Positions 8,572 through 17,740 of a stretch of DNA of 64,000 nt are shown piece after piece. Made by a program: the position numbers and the translations under genes. The notes under the pieces are model-generated. The model searched no databases. It worked only from the letters and a program-made list of their open reading frames with translations, and was not told where the DNA came from. Numbering within the stretch: position 1 is the stretch's first letter; every line of letters starts with the position of its first letter. Origin of the DNA: Polyangiaceae bacterium (GTDB taxonomy: Bacteria; Myxococcota_A; Polyangia; Polyangiales; Polyangiaceae); the NCBI GenBank assembly GCA_016719945.1, contig JADJYE010000036.1, positions 40,591-104,590 of the forward strand. The letters run 5' to 3'.

Positions 8572-11500
8572 TTGGAGGGCCTCCGCCTCCTCGCGCCCAC
8601 GGGCCTCTTCGCGCTAGGGCTGCTCGCGCCGCTCGTCCTTCTCTACGTCCTCAAGGTCCGGCGCAAGCGCGCCCTCGTGTCGTCGGCGTGGCTCTGGGGT
8701 CTGCGAGCCGACGATACGCTGGCCCGCTCTCCGTTTCGGCGTCTCATCGCGCAGACCTCGCTCCTGCTGCAGATCCTCGCGCTCGTGTTGCTCGCGCTCG
8801 CGGCGTCGAGGCCCGCGACGCTCGGAGAAGAGGCCCAGTCCTCCCACGTTGCGCTGGTGCTCGACGTGAGCGCCTCGATGCAAGCGCGCGGTCGAGACGG
8901 GCGGGCGACCTTCGAGCTCGCGAAGGCCGAGGCGCTGGCGGTGCTCGATGGCCTGCCGCCCGGAGCGCGCGCCATGGTCGTCGAGGCAGGAGCGGAGGCG
9001 CGAGTGCTGACCCCGCTCGAGTCCGATCGGACGAGGGTGCGCGCCGCGATCGAGCAGCTCTCGAGCCACGACACCGAGGGCGACCTGACGGCCGGCGTCG
9101 CGCTCGCGGTCGACCGACTCTCCAGCCTGACGGGGGCGAAGGTGATCGCGATCACCGACGGCCACTTGGCGTCGCCGCTCGCGCTCGAGGCACCCGCGGT
9201 CCCGGTCGAGGTGGTGAGGGTGGGCGAGCGCGTCGACAACGTCGCCATCGTCCGCGCGGACCTCCGGGTCGCGAGCCTGTCGGGCGGGCGCGAGGAGGCC
9301 GAGGCGCTCGTCTCGGTCACCAACTTCGGAGCCGCGCAGCGGGAGGTGTTCGTCACCACGCGACGGCTCGGCTCGAGCGACGTCCTCGACGCTCGCAGGC
9401 TGCTGCTCGCGCCCGGAGAGAAGGCCCCCGTCGCGCTCCGCTTCGACGTCGCGCGCGCGGACTATGGGGAGCTGGTCTCGTTCGAGCTCTCGCCGGGCGA
9501 CGCGCTGACCGTGGACGATCGGGCGGCACTCGCCATCCCGCGCGGCCGCCGCCTCGGCGTCAGGCTCGCAGGACGGAGCGGCCCCGGGCTGGCGTGGCTC
9601 GAGCGGGCGCTCGCCGCAGACGAGCAGATCGTGCTCGTCGAGGGCGGCCCGGGCGAAACGGGCGACGACGAGGACCTGCTCGTGTCGTTTGGTGAGTGTC
9701 CGCCCGAGTCGCACCAGGGCGACGCCCTCGTCGTCGCTCCGCCGCCCGGGACATGTCTCGGCGTGCGCGTCGGCGAGCTCGTCGAGTCACCCGTGGTGAC
9801 CTCGTTCGAAGGTCCCGACCCACGCATGCGCTTCGTCGACCTCGGCGACGTACGCCTCGCGAGAGGGTCTCTCCTCTCTCCGCCCAGCCCGTCCATGGCG
9901 CTGGTTCGAGCCGGGCCTGGCGCGCTCGTCGTGGACGCATCGACCACGTCCCGCGCGGTGACGATGCTGGGCTTCGACCCAGGCGAAAGCACGTGGCCGC
10001 TCAAGGCCTCCTTCGTCCTGTTCGTGCGCAACGTGGCGGAGCTCACGCGCGCTCGACGCGCAGCGGCGGTCGCCCCCAGCGCCCGCGCCGGAGAGCCCAT
10101 CACGTTGATCGCCCCGCGCGGCGCTGTCACCGTCGCCGCGACCGACCCGCGCGGCGGGGCCGTCGACGCCACGCTGCGGGACGGGGTCGCTGTCCTGCCC
10201 CCGGCTCGCGTCGCGGGCGTGTACCGGGTCACGTTCGATGCCCAGGAGGCAGGGGCGAGGTCGGTCCCCGTGAACCTCACGAGCGCTCGGGAGAGCGACC
10301 TCGACCGCGCGGACGACGTCCCCTCGCTCGCCGGCGTCGTGGGCCGCGCCGCTCGCGAGGCGCCGAGGGGGCACCGAGAGCTCGGGTGGGGCTTGGCGCT
10401 CGTCGCGCTCGCGATCGTCGTGCTCGAGGTCTGCTGGTTCCTCTCGCGCTCTCGAGGCGGAGCGAGGGCCCCCGCGCGGCGGCCCCGCCCCGCGCTGCTG
10501 GTCGGCTTGCTCCTGTCGCTCGCGCTGGTCGGGTACGCCCTCGCGACCCGTCGAGGTTGGGTCCAACCGACGTGGGCGAGGCTCTCTCGTCCCAGTCTGG
10601 TGTTCGTCGCGCCCCTCGCGCTCGGTCTGCTCTCGTGGGCCGCGCGTCGGTTCACGCGCCGGGGAGCGCGGGCCCACGTCGAGGAGGCCCTGATCGCGGT
10701 CGTCGCGCTGTCGCTCTCGCTGGCCACGATCGGCGTCGAGATCGGACGCACCCTCGACAAGATGACGGTCATCTTCGTCATCGATCGCAGCCGCTCCATC
10801 GATCTCGTCCCTGGGGGCGCCGATCTCGCCGTCCGCGAGCTGCCGCTCGCCGAGCAGCACATGCGCGACGGGGATCGCGTCGCGGTCGTCGCGGTCGGCG
10901 CAGGCGCGGTCACCGAGCAACCTCCGCGCTCGCGGAGCGAGCCGCCCTTGTCGCAGGCGGCCGTCGTCGCCCGCGACGCCACGAACCTCGAGCAAGGCCT
11001 CCGCCGCGCGCTCGCGGAGGTGCCGCCCGATACGGCCGCGCGGATCGTCCTCGTCTCCGACGGCGTCGCGACGAGGGGCGACGTGATGGACGCCGCGTCC
11101 GCCGCCGTGGCCGCGCAGATCCCGGTGGACACGCTGGTGCTCACCCAACGTTCGGTCGCCGACGTCCGGGTGGCCAGCGTGACCATGGCGCCTCGCGCCG
11201 ACGCCGGTGAGACGGTCGAGCTTCGCGTCGTGACCAGCTCCACCCACGAGGCCGAGGTCGAGGTCAGGGTCCGCGTGGACGGCAAGCTCGCGCGCACCGG
11301 CACGGCGCGGATCGCAGCCGGGGAAGACGTCATCGTCCTGCGCGAGAAGGTCCCTGACGCTGGGCTGCGTCGGTACGACGTCGAGGTCACCGCGCTCGAT
11401 GCGTCGCTCGATGCGACCCCGGACGACAACGCTCGCAGCTCGTTCGTCCGGGTTCGCGGCAAGGCGGTGGCGCTCTTGCTCGAGGGGGACCGCGGGGCCG

Positions 11501-13506
11501 GCGCCTTCGTCGCTGCTGCGCTCGCACAGGCCGAGATCCTCGTCGAAGAGCGGAGCGTCGCCGCGTTCCCCGCGGATCTCGCGGCGCTCGCGGCCTATGA
11601 TCTGGTCGTCTTGAGCGACGTGCCCGCCGCGGCGCTCTCGCCGGCCCAGATCGCCAGCCTGGGTGCCTACGTGCGCGACCTCGGCGGCGGCCTCGTGCTG
11701 CTCGGCGGAGACCGGGGGATGGGCCCGGGCGGCTATGGGCACACCGCGGTCGAGGAGGTGTCTCCGGTCTCGTTCGACCTCAAACAAGAGGAGCGCCGCG
11801 CGAGCCTGGCCGAGGTGATCGCAATCGACATCTCGGGCTCGATGGGCGCGAAGGTCGGAGGCCTCACCAAGCTCGAGCTGGCGAACGAGGCGGCCGTGCG
11901 CGCCGCTCGCCTCCTCGGCCCCGCCGATCGGCTCGGGGTGTTGCACGTCGACACCGAGGTCCACCGCACCGTGCCGCTCGGCGCGCTCGGGAACATGGCC
12001 TCGCTCGACAAGGCGATCCGCTCGATGCCCGTCGGAGGAGGCGGAATCATCGTGCCGATCGCGCTCGAGGACGCGTACGGGGCGCTCGACAAGGACCCAA
12101 CCAGCCTGCGCCACGTGCTGCTGCTCTCGGACGGCGACGACGCCGAGGACATCGAGCGAGCCCTGTCCCTCGCGGCAGACGCGAAGGGCAGGGGCATCAC
12201 GACCACCGCGATCGCGCTCGGGCGTGGCAAGGACCTCACGGCGCTCGAGGAGCTCACGAAGCAAGGCGGCGGTCGCTACTACCTGATCGAGGACGCCTCT
12301 CGCCTGCCGGCGGTGTTCGCTCAGGAGACCATCCTGGCCACGCGCAGCGCGCTGGTCGAAGAGCCGTTCAGGGCCGTTCCCATGACCCCGGGGCCGCCGA
12401 CCGTTGGCATCGATTTCTCCGCCGCGCCCGAGCTCGCCGGGTACGTCGTCACCCTCCCGAAGCCTCGCGCGACCGTGCACCTCGCTGCGCTCGACGGCGA
12501 CCCGCTGCTCGCGACGTGGTCCGTCGGGCTCGGACGCGCAGCCGTGTTCACGAGCGATCTCAAGGACCGCTGGGGCAGCGCGTGGACGGCCTGGGCCCCC
12601 TCGGCCCGGTTGATCGCCCAGCTGGCTCGCGACGTCGCGCGGCGCCCCGAAGACGATCGGGTTCGCCTCGAGGCCAGGGCGACGGGCGGGAAGCTCGAGG
12701 TCCGAGCCACCGCGGTGCGTCGAGGTCGTGGCGACCCGCTGCGCGCGCTCCGCGCGACGATCGCGGGGCCCGGAGGGACCTCGCGAGAGGTCGAGCTCGA
12801 GCCGACCAGCGTCGGGACGTACGAGGCGAGCGTGCCGCTCGACCGGGCCGGGGCCTATGTCGTCGTCGGTCACGACGCGGCCACCGGGCAGGCGATCGGC
12901 ACCAGCGCCGCGGTCCATTCGGCGGGCGACGAGCTGCGCCCCACGGGGAGCGACCCCGCCCTCCTCGCGAGGCTCTCTGCGTTCACCGGCGGCGTGACCC
13001 GCACCTCGCTCGAGCTCGTGTTCCGAGATCGAGCGGCGGCGCGTCGCGCCTACGACGACATCACGGCGCGGATCGCCATGTTGGCTGCGCTGCTCCTCCT
13101 CACAGCGGTCGCTGCGCGCAAGCTGGGAATGCCAGAGGTCCTGGCCCGCGCCCGCGAGCGACTCGCGACGCGGCTGCGTGAGCCAGCGCCGATGCAGCCC
13201 GCTCGAGCGACGTCCGCGACGGTCGGCTCCCTGCTGACGGTGAAGCGCGCCGGGAACCTCGCGGGTCGCGCTCGCACGCCCGACCCCGCCGCCGAGCCGC
13301 GGCCGCCCGCTGTTGCGGGCCTGCCCACGCCGCCGCCACCGGGGCCGAGGCCGGCCGGCGCGTCCCCCGGCCGCCTGGTCCCGAGGGCCGCGCCCCCAGA
13401 CCGTCCTCCCCCACCCGAGGGTCCCGCCGCGCCGCCGCCCGACCCCGGGGCGCGCCCGAGGTCCACCGCTGAGCTGCTTGTCGCGAGGCGAAAGGCGAAG
13501 AAGTAA
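8572..13506 (+). CDS. giant BatA-like / VWA / amidotransferase-like membrane fusion protein
   Basis: 1644 residues. Order: N-terminal BatA-type two-helix region (about 1-85); VWA domain 1 with MIDAS-like DVSAS near 98; an extracytoplasmic stretch; a cluster of about four membrane helices (about 605-725); a second VWA-like segment with IDRSRS near 738; then a class I glutamine-amidotransferase-like region (AVALLLEGDRGAG...GGGLVLLGGDRGMG, about 965-1055); VWA domain 3 with DISGSMG near 1086; a beta-rich segment, a last membrane helix near 1510 and a Pro-rich tail. It looks like two usual membrane proteins (BatA and a VWA/amidotransferase-like protein) fused in frame. It follows the DUF58 gene by 1 nt. 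The role is inferred only from family context. Confidence 0.85.
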   Translation: MEGLRLLAPTGLFALGLLAPLVLLYVLKVRRKRALVSSAWLWGLRADDTLARSPFRRLIAQTSLLLQILALVLLALAASRPATLGEEAQSSHVALVLDVSASMQARGRDGRATFELAKAEALAVLDGLPPGARAMVVEAGAEARVLTPLESDRTRVRAAIEQLSSHDTEGDLTAGVALAVDRLSSLTGAKVIAITDGHLASPLALEAPAVPVEVVRVGERVDNVAIVRADLRVASLSGGREEAEALVSVTNFGAAQREVFVTTRRLGSSDVLDARRLLLAPGEKAPVALRFDVARADYGELVSFELSPGDALTVDDRAALAIPRGRRLGVRLAGRSGPGLAWLERALAADEQIVLVEGGPGETGDDEDLLVSFGECPPESHQGDALVVAPPPGTCLGVRVGELVESPVVTSFEGPDPRMRFVDLGDVRLARGSLLSPPSPSMALVRAGPGALVVDASTTSRAVTMLGFDPGESTWPLKASFVLFVRNVAELTRARRAAAVAPSARAGEPITLIAPRGAVTVAATDPRGGAVDATLRDGVAVLPPARVAGVYRVTFDAQEAGARSVPVNLTSARESDLDRADDVPSLAGVVGRAAREAPRGHRELGWGLALVALAIVVLEVCWFLSRSRGGARAPARRPRPALLVGLLLSLALVGYALATRRGWVQPTWARLSRPSLVFVAPLALGLLSWAARRFTRRGARAHVEEALIAVVALSLSLATIGVEIGRTLDKMTVIFVIDRSRSIDLVPGGADLAVRELPLAEQHMRDGDRVAVVAVGAGAVTEQPPRSRSEPPLSQAAVVARDATNLEQGLRRALAEVPPDTAARIVLVSDGVATRGDVMDAASAAVAAQIPVDTLVLTQRSVADVRVASVTMAPRADAGETVELRVVTSSTHEAEVEVRVRVDGKLARTGTARIAAGEDVIVLREKVPDAGLRRYDVEVTALDASLDATPDDNARSSFVRVRGKAVALLLEGDRGAGAFVAAALAQAEILVEERSVAAFPADLAALAAYDLVVLSDVPAAALSPAQIASLGAYVRDLGGGLVLLGGDRGMGPGGYGHTAVEEVSPVSFDLKQEERRASLAEVIAIDISGSMGAKVGGLTKLELANEAAVRAARLLGPADRLGVLHVDTEVHRTVPLGALGNMASLDKAIRSMPVGGGGIIVPIALEDAYGALDKDPTSLRHVLLLSDGDDAEDIERALSLAADAKGRGITTTAIALGRGKDLTALEELTKQGGGRYYLIEDASRLPAVFAQETILATRSALVEEPFRAVPMTPGPPTVGIDFSAAPELAGYVVTLPKPRATVHLAALDGDPLLATWSVGLGRAAVFTSDLKDRWGSAWTAWAPSARLIAQLARDVARRPEDDRVRLEARATGGKLEVRATAVRRGRGDPLRALRATIAGPGGTSREVELEPTSVGTYEASVPLDRAGAYVVVGHDAATGQAIGTSAAVHSAGDELRPTGSDPALLARLSAFTGGVTRTSLELVFRDRAAARRAYDDITARIAMLAALLLLTAVAARKLGMPEVLARARERLATRLREPAPMQPARATSATVGSLLTVKRAGNLAGRARTPDPAAEPRPPAVAGLPTPPPPGPRPAGASPGRLVPRAAPPDRPPPPEGPAAPPPDPGARPRSTAELLVARRKAKK

Positions 13507-13557
13507 GCTCGGGCTCGCCATGGTGGAGCGAAGAGAGGATCCTCGGAGGTCTAGCGA

Positions 13558-15234
13558 ATGGACCTAGCCTCGCTGGTCGAGGCCTTCGCACGTTGGTCGC
13601 AGGGGCGGGGGCTGGTTACGCGGGAAGTCGATCGAGCCCGTGTCGCGCGTGAGCTGCTCGAGCTCGCCGGCGACGCGGAGCTCACCGAGGATCACATCGA
13701 GGCGCTCGCGAAGCGGTACCGCGACGGGCTCATGGGGGCGCGCACCGTGCTCGCCGCTCGTCGGGTCGGGCAGGAGATGCTCGAGTGGCAAGACGACGCC
13801 GAGGACGGACGGCGCGCGCGCGCGCCGTCGCTGCCGCCTGCCCAGCCACCACCGCGCCACAAGGAGCCTTCCTGGGCGCCTCCGCCGCCGCGCGAGCCCT
13901 CCCCGTTGCCGCGCCGCGCTTCTTGGTCGCCGCCGCGCTCCTCTGCCCCGCCCCACTCGTCGCCGCCCGCGCGCTCGCTGACTCCGCCTCGCTCGTCGCC
14001 GCCGCCGCGCGCGTCGCGGCCCCCGCCAGCGGTTCGATCGATGACGCCGATCAACCGCGAGCCGCCAAAGCGCGCCACAGGACGGCCTCTCCCCGCGCCG
14101 CTCGACGACGGCTGGGATGAGCCGCCGAGGCCGAAGGAGCGCCGGGTCGACACGCCGCCCGGCCTCGACTCCGTCGACCTGTCCTCCATCCACATCGATC
14201 CGCCCAGCCCCGACGCAGAGCGCAACCTCTCCGACGATCTCGAGAGGCGAGCTCAGCGCATCTTCGAGTCGAAGCTCCCGCCGCCGGCCGACAGCTTCGA
14301 GGACGCGCCCGAGCCCGAGGCGAGCTCGGGTCGACCTTCACGAAGGGCGCGCGACTTCGGCGGTCTCACCTACGACCGCGGCGCGTCGAAGAGCGGCGCT
14401 CACGCCATGCCTTCTTCGAAGAGCGGCGCGCCGTCGGTCCGTCCCGCGGCCGACCACCACGCCGACGACGTGGACCGCGCGAGCCCGGCGTCGGTGCGGC
14501 CAGCGCGCGCTCCCTCCATCCGTCCGGGGGTGTCACCCTCGCGGCCTCCCCTCGTCGTCATGGAGCCCACGTCACCTCCGTCCCTCGGGATCAGCGGGCG
14601 CGCGTTCGGGGCGATCTTCGGCGCCGTCTCGTTGCTCGGCTTCCTCCTGCTGCTCGTGGTTCGCCCTGGCTGCATCTTCGCGAGCTCGGGAAAGCCGGTC
14701 ACGGGGACGTTCGCCTCCAAGCACCTCGGCCTCGCCTGGGAGTTTCGCTCGGAGTGGAAGTACGCCGAAGATCTCGACGACGTCGAGAAGACGCCCGACG
14801 GGTGGAAGCGGCGCTCGAGCGTGTTTTACCGTGGTGAGAGCGCCAACGTCTTCACCGCGCAGATGGTGGTGCTCTCCTTCGATCGCGACAAACCCGGCAC
14901 CCCCGAGGAGGCCGCGCAGCTCGGCGCCAACGAGACGATGGGCTCGGTCCTGTATCGCCGCTGCGACAACATCAAGATCCAGCCGACCGTGACGGCCAAT
15001 CGGTGCTTCGCGCTGGCGGCTCGCCCGGCGCAGCCCCTCGGGGTGATCGAGATCTACTTCTTGCTCGGCGATCATCCCGTGTTCTTCCGCTTCCAGCACG
15101 AGCTGCCGCGGACGAACAACGTCCCCGACCCCAAGGACCCCACTGCCGGCCCGACTCAGCTCGAGCTTCAGCTCGCGTCGGCGCTCGCGGACGCCGAGGC
15201 GCTCATCGCGACGATTCGTCCGCTGCCGAAGTGA
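13558..15234 (+). CDS. Pro-rich single-pass membrane protein
   Basis: 558 residues. An N-terminal helical domain (about 1-85, LVEAFARWSQGRGLVTREVD) precedes about 250 residues of Pro/Ser/Arg-rich, likely disordered sequence. One transmembrane helix follows (near 350, FGAIFGAVSLLGFLLLLVV). The C-terminal extracytoplasmic domain (about 375-558) is of unknown family and contains two Cys in CDNIKIQPTVTANRCF. It lies 51 nt after the giant VWA gene and may belong to the same operon. Its 3' end overlaps the convergent methyltransferase gene by 32 nt. Confidence 0.75.
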   Translation: MDLASLVEAFARWSQGRGLVTREVDRARVARELLELAGDAELTEDHIEALAKRYRDGLMGARTVLAARRVGQEMLEWQDDAEDGRRARAPSLPPAQPPPRHKEPSWAPPPPREPSPLPRRASWSPPRSSAPPHSSPPARSLTPPRSSPPPRASRPPPAVRSMTPINREPPKRATGRPLPAPLDDGWDEPPRPKERRVDTPPGLDSVDLSSIHIDPPSPDAERNLSDDLERRAQRIFESKLPPPADSFEDAPEPEASSGRPSRRARDFGGLTYDRGASKSGAHAMPSSKSGAPSVRPAADHHADDVDRASPASVRPARAPSIRPGVSPSRPPLVVMEPTSPPSLGISGRAFGAIFGAVSLLGFLLLLVVRPGCIFASSGKPVTGTFASKHLGLAWEFRSEWKYAEDLDDVEKTPDGWKRRSSVFYRGESANVFTAQMVVLSFDRDKPGTPEEAAQLGANETMGSVLYRRCDNIKIQPTVTANRCFALAARPAQPLGVIEIYFLLGDHPVFFRFQHELPRTNNVPDPKDPTAGPTQLELQLASALADAEALIATIRPLPK

Positions 15235-16633
15235 GCCGCTCGAGCGCCAGCGAGTCGAGCAGCCGCTTGGTGATCGGGCGCTTGTCCTCGACGAACCGTC
15301 GCGCCTCGAAGAAGTCGATGGCCTCCTCGCCATTGAGCGCCGACACGGCCCGAGCGGCCGATATCTCGTCGTCGAAGGGGACGAAGTAGCACGTGTCGTC
15401 GAGCATCACGGGGCGCCCCCTCCACGGCCCTACGAGCTGGAAGGCGAGCCGCTTCGAGAGCGCGCTCACCGCGACCTTGAAGGGGGCGAACGAATACGGC
15501 CCGACGCCGAAGATGGCGGTCTGGGGTCGGCCCTCGTAGATCGAGCTGCGACGCCGCCCCAGCCGCTCCGCGTGCTGCTCGAGGTAGCCCCGCGCCCGCG
15601 GGCAGCGGGCGAGCGTCTCCGTTTCCGTGAGAGCTCGGTGTGGCACGATGAGGGCGCGCCGCGGTGTGAGGACCCCAGCGTCCAGGTCCCCGCCCTTGAG
15701 CAGGGGAAAGACGACGTCCTCTTCGACGTCGACCACGGCGCCGTCGCGCCTCGCGAGCGCTGCACCCCGCACCTCGAGCTCGAACACCTCGGCGCAGTCG
15801 TGTTTGATGCCTGATCTCCACGCGCCCTTGCCCTCCCTTCGCAGATGTTCGGTTCGCGCCCAGCGCTCGAGGTCAGGGACGACCGCGCCGCCCACGTAGG
15901 CGAGCGCGGAGCTCGGGGAGCGGGACTCGAGGGAGTCGAAGACGGGCCACGAGGCCGCGGGCGCGCCGGCGCCCCTGCCAAGAGGCGGTGACACCACGAG
16001 CAGCGCCGCGTCCACCGAGGCGTCGAAGTGGGCGCGGGCGTCGAAGCGGTACACCGCGCCCGCGGCGCTGGGCCCGCGAACGGCGCAGCGCTCGACCAGC
16101 CGTCGAATGACGGACGACTTCACCAACACCGCGATCGTCGCCTCACGCCCAGCGAGCGCGTCGAGCAGGCGCCCGAGCATCCACTCCGAGATGTCGAAGT
16201 TCGCGCGCCCCGTTCGGGCGTCGAGGCCGCGCAGCCGCGCGTCGTTCGACTTCGACGGGGCGTTGTCACCGTCGATCGCGCCGAGCCCGGCGCTCGTCAC
16301 CCACGGAGGGTTGCCGAGCACCAGGATGGGCTCGGCGAGCTCGCGCGCGATCTGGTCCCAGTCGGTGCGAAAGAAGTCTGCGACCTCGACGCGCGCCGAG
16401 GGCGCGGCCCGCCTCGCCTCGCGAGCGTGGTCTTCATCGATCTCGAGCCCGCGCAGCGAGGCCGCGCCAAAGACCTCCGCAGCGGCCTGCAGAAACGCGC
16501 CTCGCCCGCAGGTCGGCTCGAGCACCGAGCGCGGTTCCACCCCCTGTGACGAGAGCAGGCGCGTTACGGCGCGAGCCAGCCCGAGCGGCGTCTGGAAGTC
16601 ACCTCGCTCGACCTTCGCCCGCGCCTTCGCCAA
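15203..16633 (-). CDS. N6-adenine-specific DNA methyltransferase-like protein
   Basis: 476 residues. SAM-binding motif I is EPTCGRGAF (about 40-48) and catalytic motif IV is GNPPW (about 106). This is the pattern of N6-adenine or N4-cytosine methyltransferases related to the TaqI/Eco57I type. The C-terminal half would carry target recognition but is not recognisable by eye. No restriction nuclease gene is adjacent, so it appears solitary. Its end overlaps the convergent Pro-rich membrane protein gene by 32 nt. It lies 13 nt downstream of argC on the same strand, so the two may share a transcript. Confidence 0.75.
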   Translation of the reverse strand: MAKARAKVERGDFQTPLGLARAVTRLLSSQGVEPRSVLEPTCGRGAFLQAAAEVFGAASLRGLEIDEDHAREARRAAPSARVEVADFFRTDWDQIARELAEPILVLGNPPWVTSAGLGAIDGDNAPSKSNDARLRGLDARTGRANFDISEWMLGRLLDALAGREATIAVLVKSSVIRRLVERCAVRGPSAAGAVYRFDARAHFDASVDAALLVVSPPLGRGAGAPAASWPVFDSLESRSPSSALAYVGGAVVPDLERWARTEHLRREGKGAWRSGIKHDCAEVFELEVRGAALARRDGAVVDVEEDVVFPLLKGGDLDAGVLTPRRALIVPHRALTETETLARCPRARGYLEQHAERLGRRRSSIYEGRPQTAIFGVGPYSFAPFKVAVSALSKRLAFQLVGPWRGRPVMLDDTCYFVPFDDEISAARAVSALNGEEAIDFFEARRFVEDKRPITKRLLDSLALERLTSAADESSR

Positions 16634-16646
16634 GTCCGACCACCCC

Positions 16647-17657
16647 TCAGGCGGCTCGCGCCGCGAGCCCGCACATCCGCCTGATGTTCTCCCACGCCTG
16701 CGACGCGGCCCCCTTCATCAGGTTGTCGAGCGCGCAGGCGCTGACGACCGAGCGACCCCTGCGATCGACCTTCACGCCGACGTGCGCCTCCGGCGTGTGC
16801 GTAACGGCGTGGACGTCGATCGTGTCGATCGGAACGACGCGGACGAACGGTGAAGAAGCCGCGTACGCGGAGCGGACCGCGCCCTCTACCGCCTCGGGAT
16901 CGACGCTCGGCCCGAGTCGGCCGAAGCACGTGGTGATGAGCCCGCGACGGATGGGCAGCAGGTGTGGCGCGAACGTCACGCGCACGTCGACCCCGCTCAC
17001 CCGCCGCAGCGCCAGCTCGATCTCGGGCACGTGCTGGTGATCGACGACGCGGTACAGCGAGACGTTCTCCGCCACCTCGGTGAACAGGTACCTCTCCGCG
17101 AGCTTGCGGCCTGCGCCGGTGACGCCGCTCTTGCCGTCGACGAACACGGGGCCACCGTCGAGCGCACCGGCCGACGCGAGCGGCGCGAGCGCGAGGATCG
17201 CGGCGGTCGCGTAGCAGCCCGGGTTTGCGACGATCCGCGCCTGCTCGATCGCGGGCGCTTCGCCCGCGGTCTTGGGGAGCTGCGGCAGCCCATAGTGCGC
17301 CTCGGCGAGCAGCGCCGGCTCGGGGTGCTCGAAGCGGTAGTACTCGAGAAAGACCGAGGTGTCGGGCAGGCGGAAGGCCCCCGACAGGTCGATCACCCGC
17401 GCGCCCTTCGCGAGCAGCCTCGGAGCGAGCTCCGCCGACACCTCGGCCGGCGTCGCCAGCGCGATGATCTCGGCCTCTTCGGCCGCGCGATCCGCGTCGG
17501 CCTGCGGGCGTACGATCACCCCGCCCGCGACCGTGCCACCGCGCATTCGATCCGAGTAGGCGCCGGTGAGCGCGAGCTCGCCGTCCGAGGAGACGAGCCG
17601 CGCCAGCTCCGCGCCGGAGAACCCGCTGACGCCCACGATGGCGACCGTTTTCGGCAT
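16647..17657 (-). CDS. argC: N-acetyl-gamma-glutamyl-phosphate reductase
   Basis: 336 residues. ArgC reduces N-acetylglutamyl phosphate to the semialdehyde with NADPH in arginine synthesis. Seen: the NAD(P)-binding start AIVGVSGFSGAELARL, the catalytic Cys near 147 in NPGCYATA, and the C-terminal HTPEAHVGVK block. The length is normal for the short-type ArgC. The start is placed at MPKTVAIVG; an upstream in-frame extension has no conserved sequence. No other arg gene is in the window. It is divergent from the FG-GAP lipoprotein gene. Confidence 0.95.
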   Translation of the reverse strand: MPKTVAIVGVSGFSGAELARLVSSDGELALTGAYSDRMRGGTVAGGVIVRPQADADRAAEEAEIIALATPAEVSAELAPRLLAKGARVIDLSGAFRLPDTSVFLEYYRFEHPEPALLAEAHYGLPQLPKTAGEAPAIEQARIVANPGCYATAAILALAPLASAGALDGGPVFVDGKSGVTGAGRKLAERYLFTEVAENVSLYRVVDHQHVPEIELALRRVSGVDVRVTFAPHLLPIRRGLITTCFGRLGPSVDPEAVEGAVRSAYAASSPFVRVVPIDTIDVHAVTHTPEAHVGVKVDRRGRSVVSACALDNLMKGAASQAWENIRRMCGLAARAA

Positions 17658-17740
17658 GTTGGCTCGGCGTATACACCCTCGGCGGCGCGGCGGGACCGAC
17701 ACGAAAGACGCGCGCGCGCGGGGCGCGTAACATCGTCCCC

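Noticed and set aside
9787..13521. 1244-codon minus-strand frame opposite the giant VWA gene
   Set aside because: Highly charged, low-hydrophobicity antisense product with no motifs; the plus strand encodes recognisable VWA domains.
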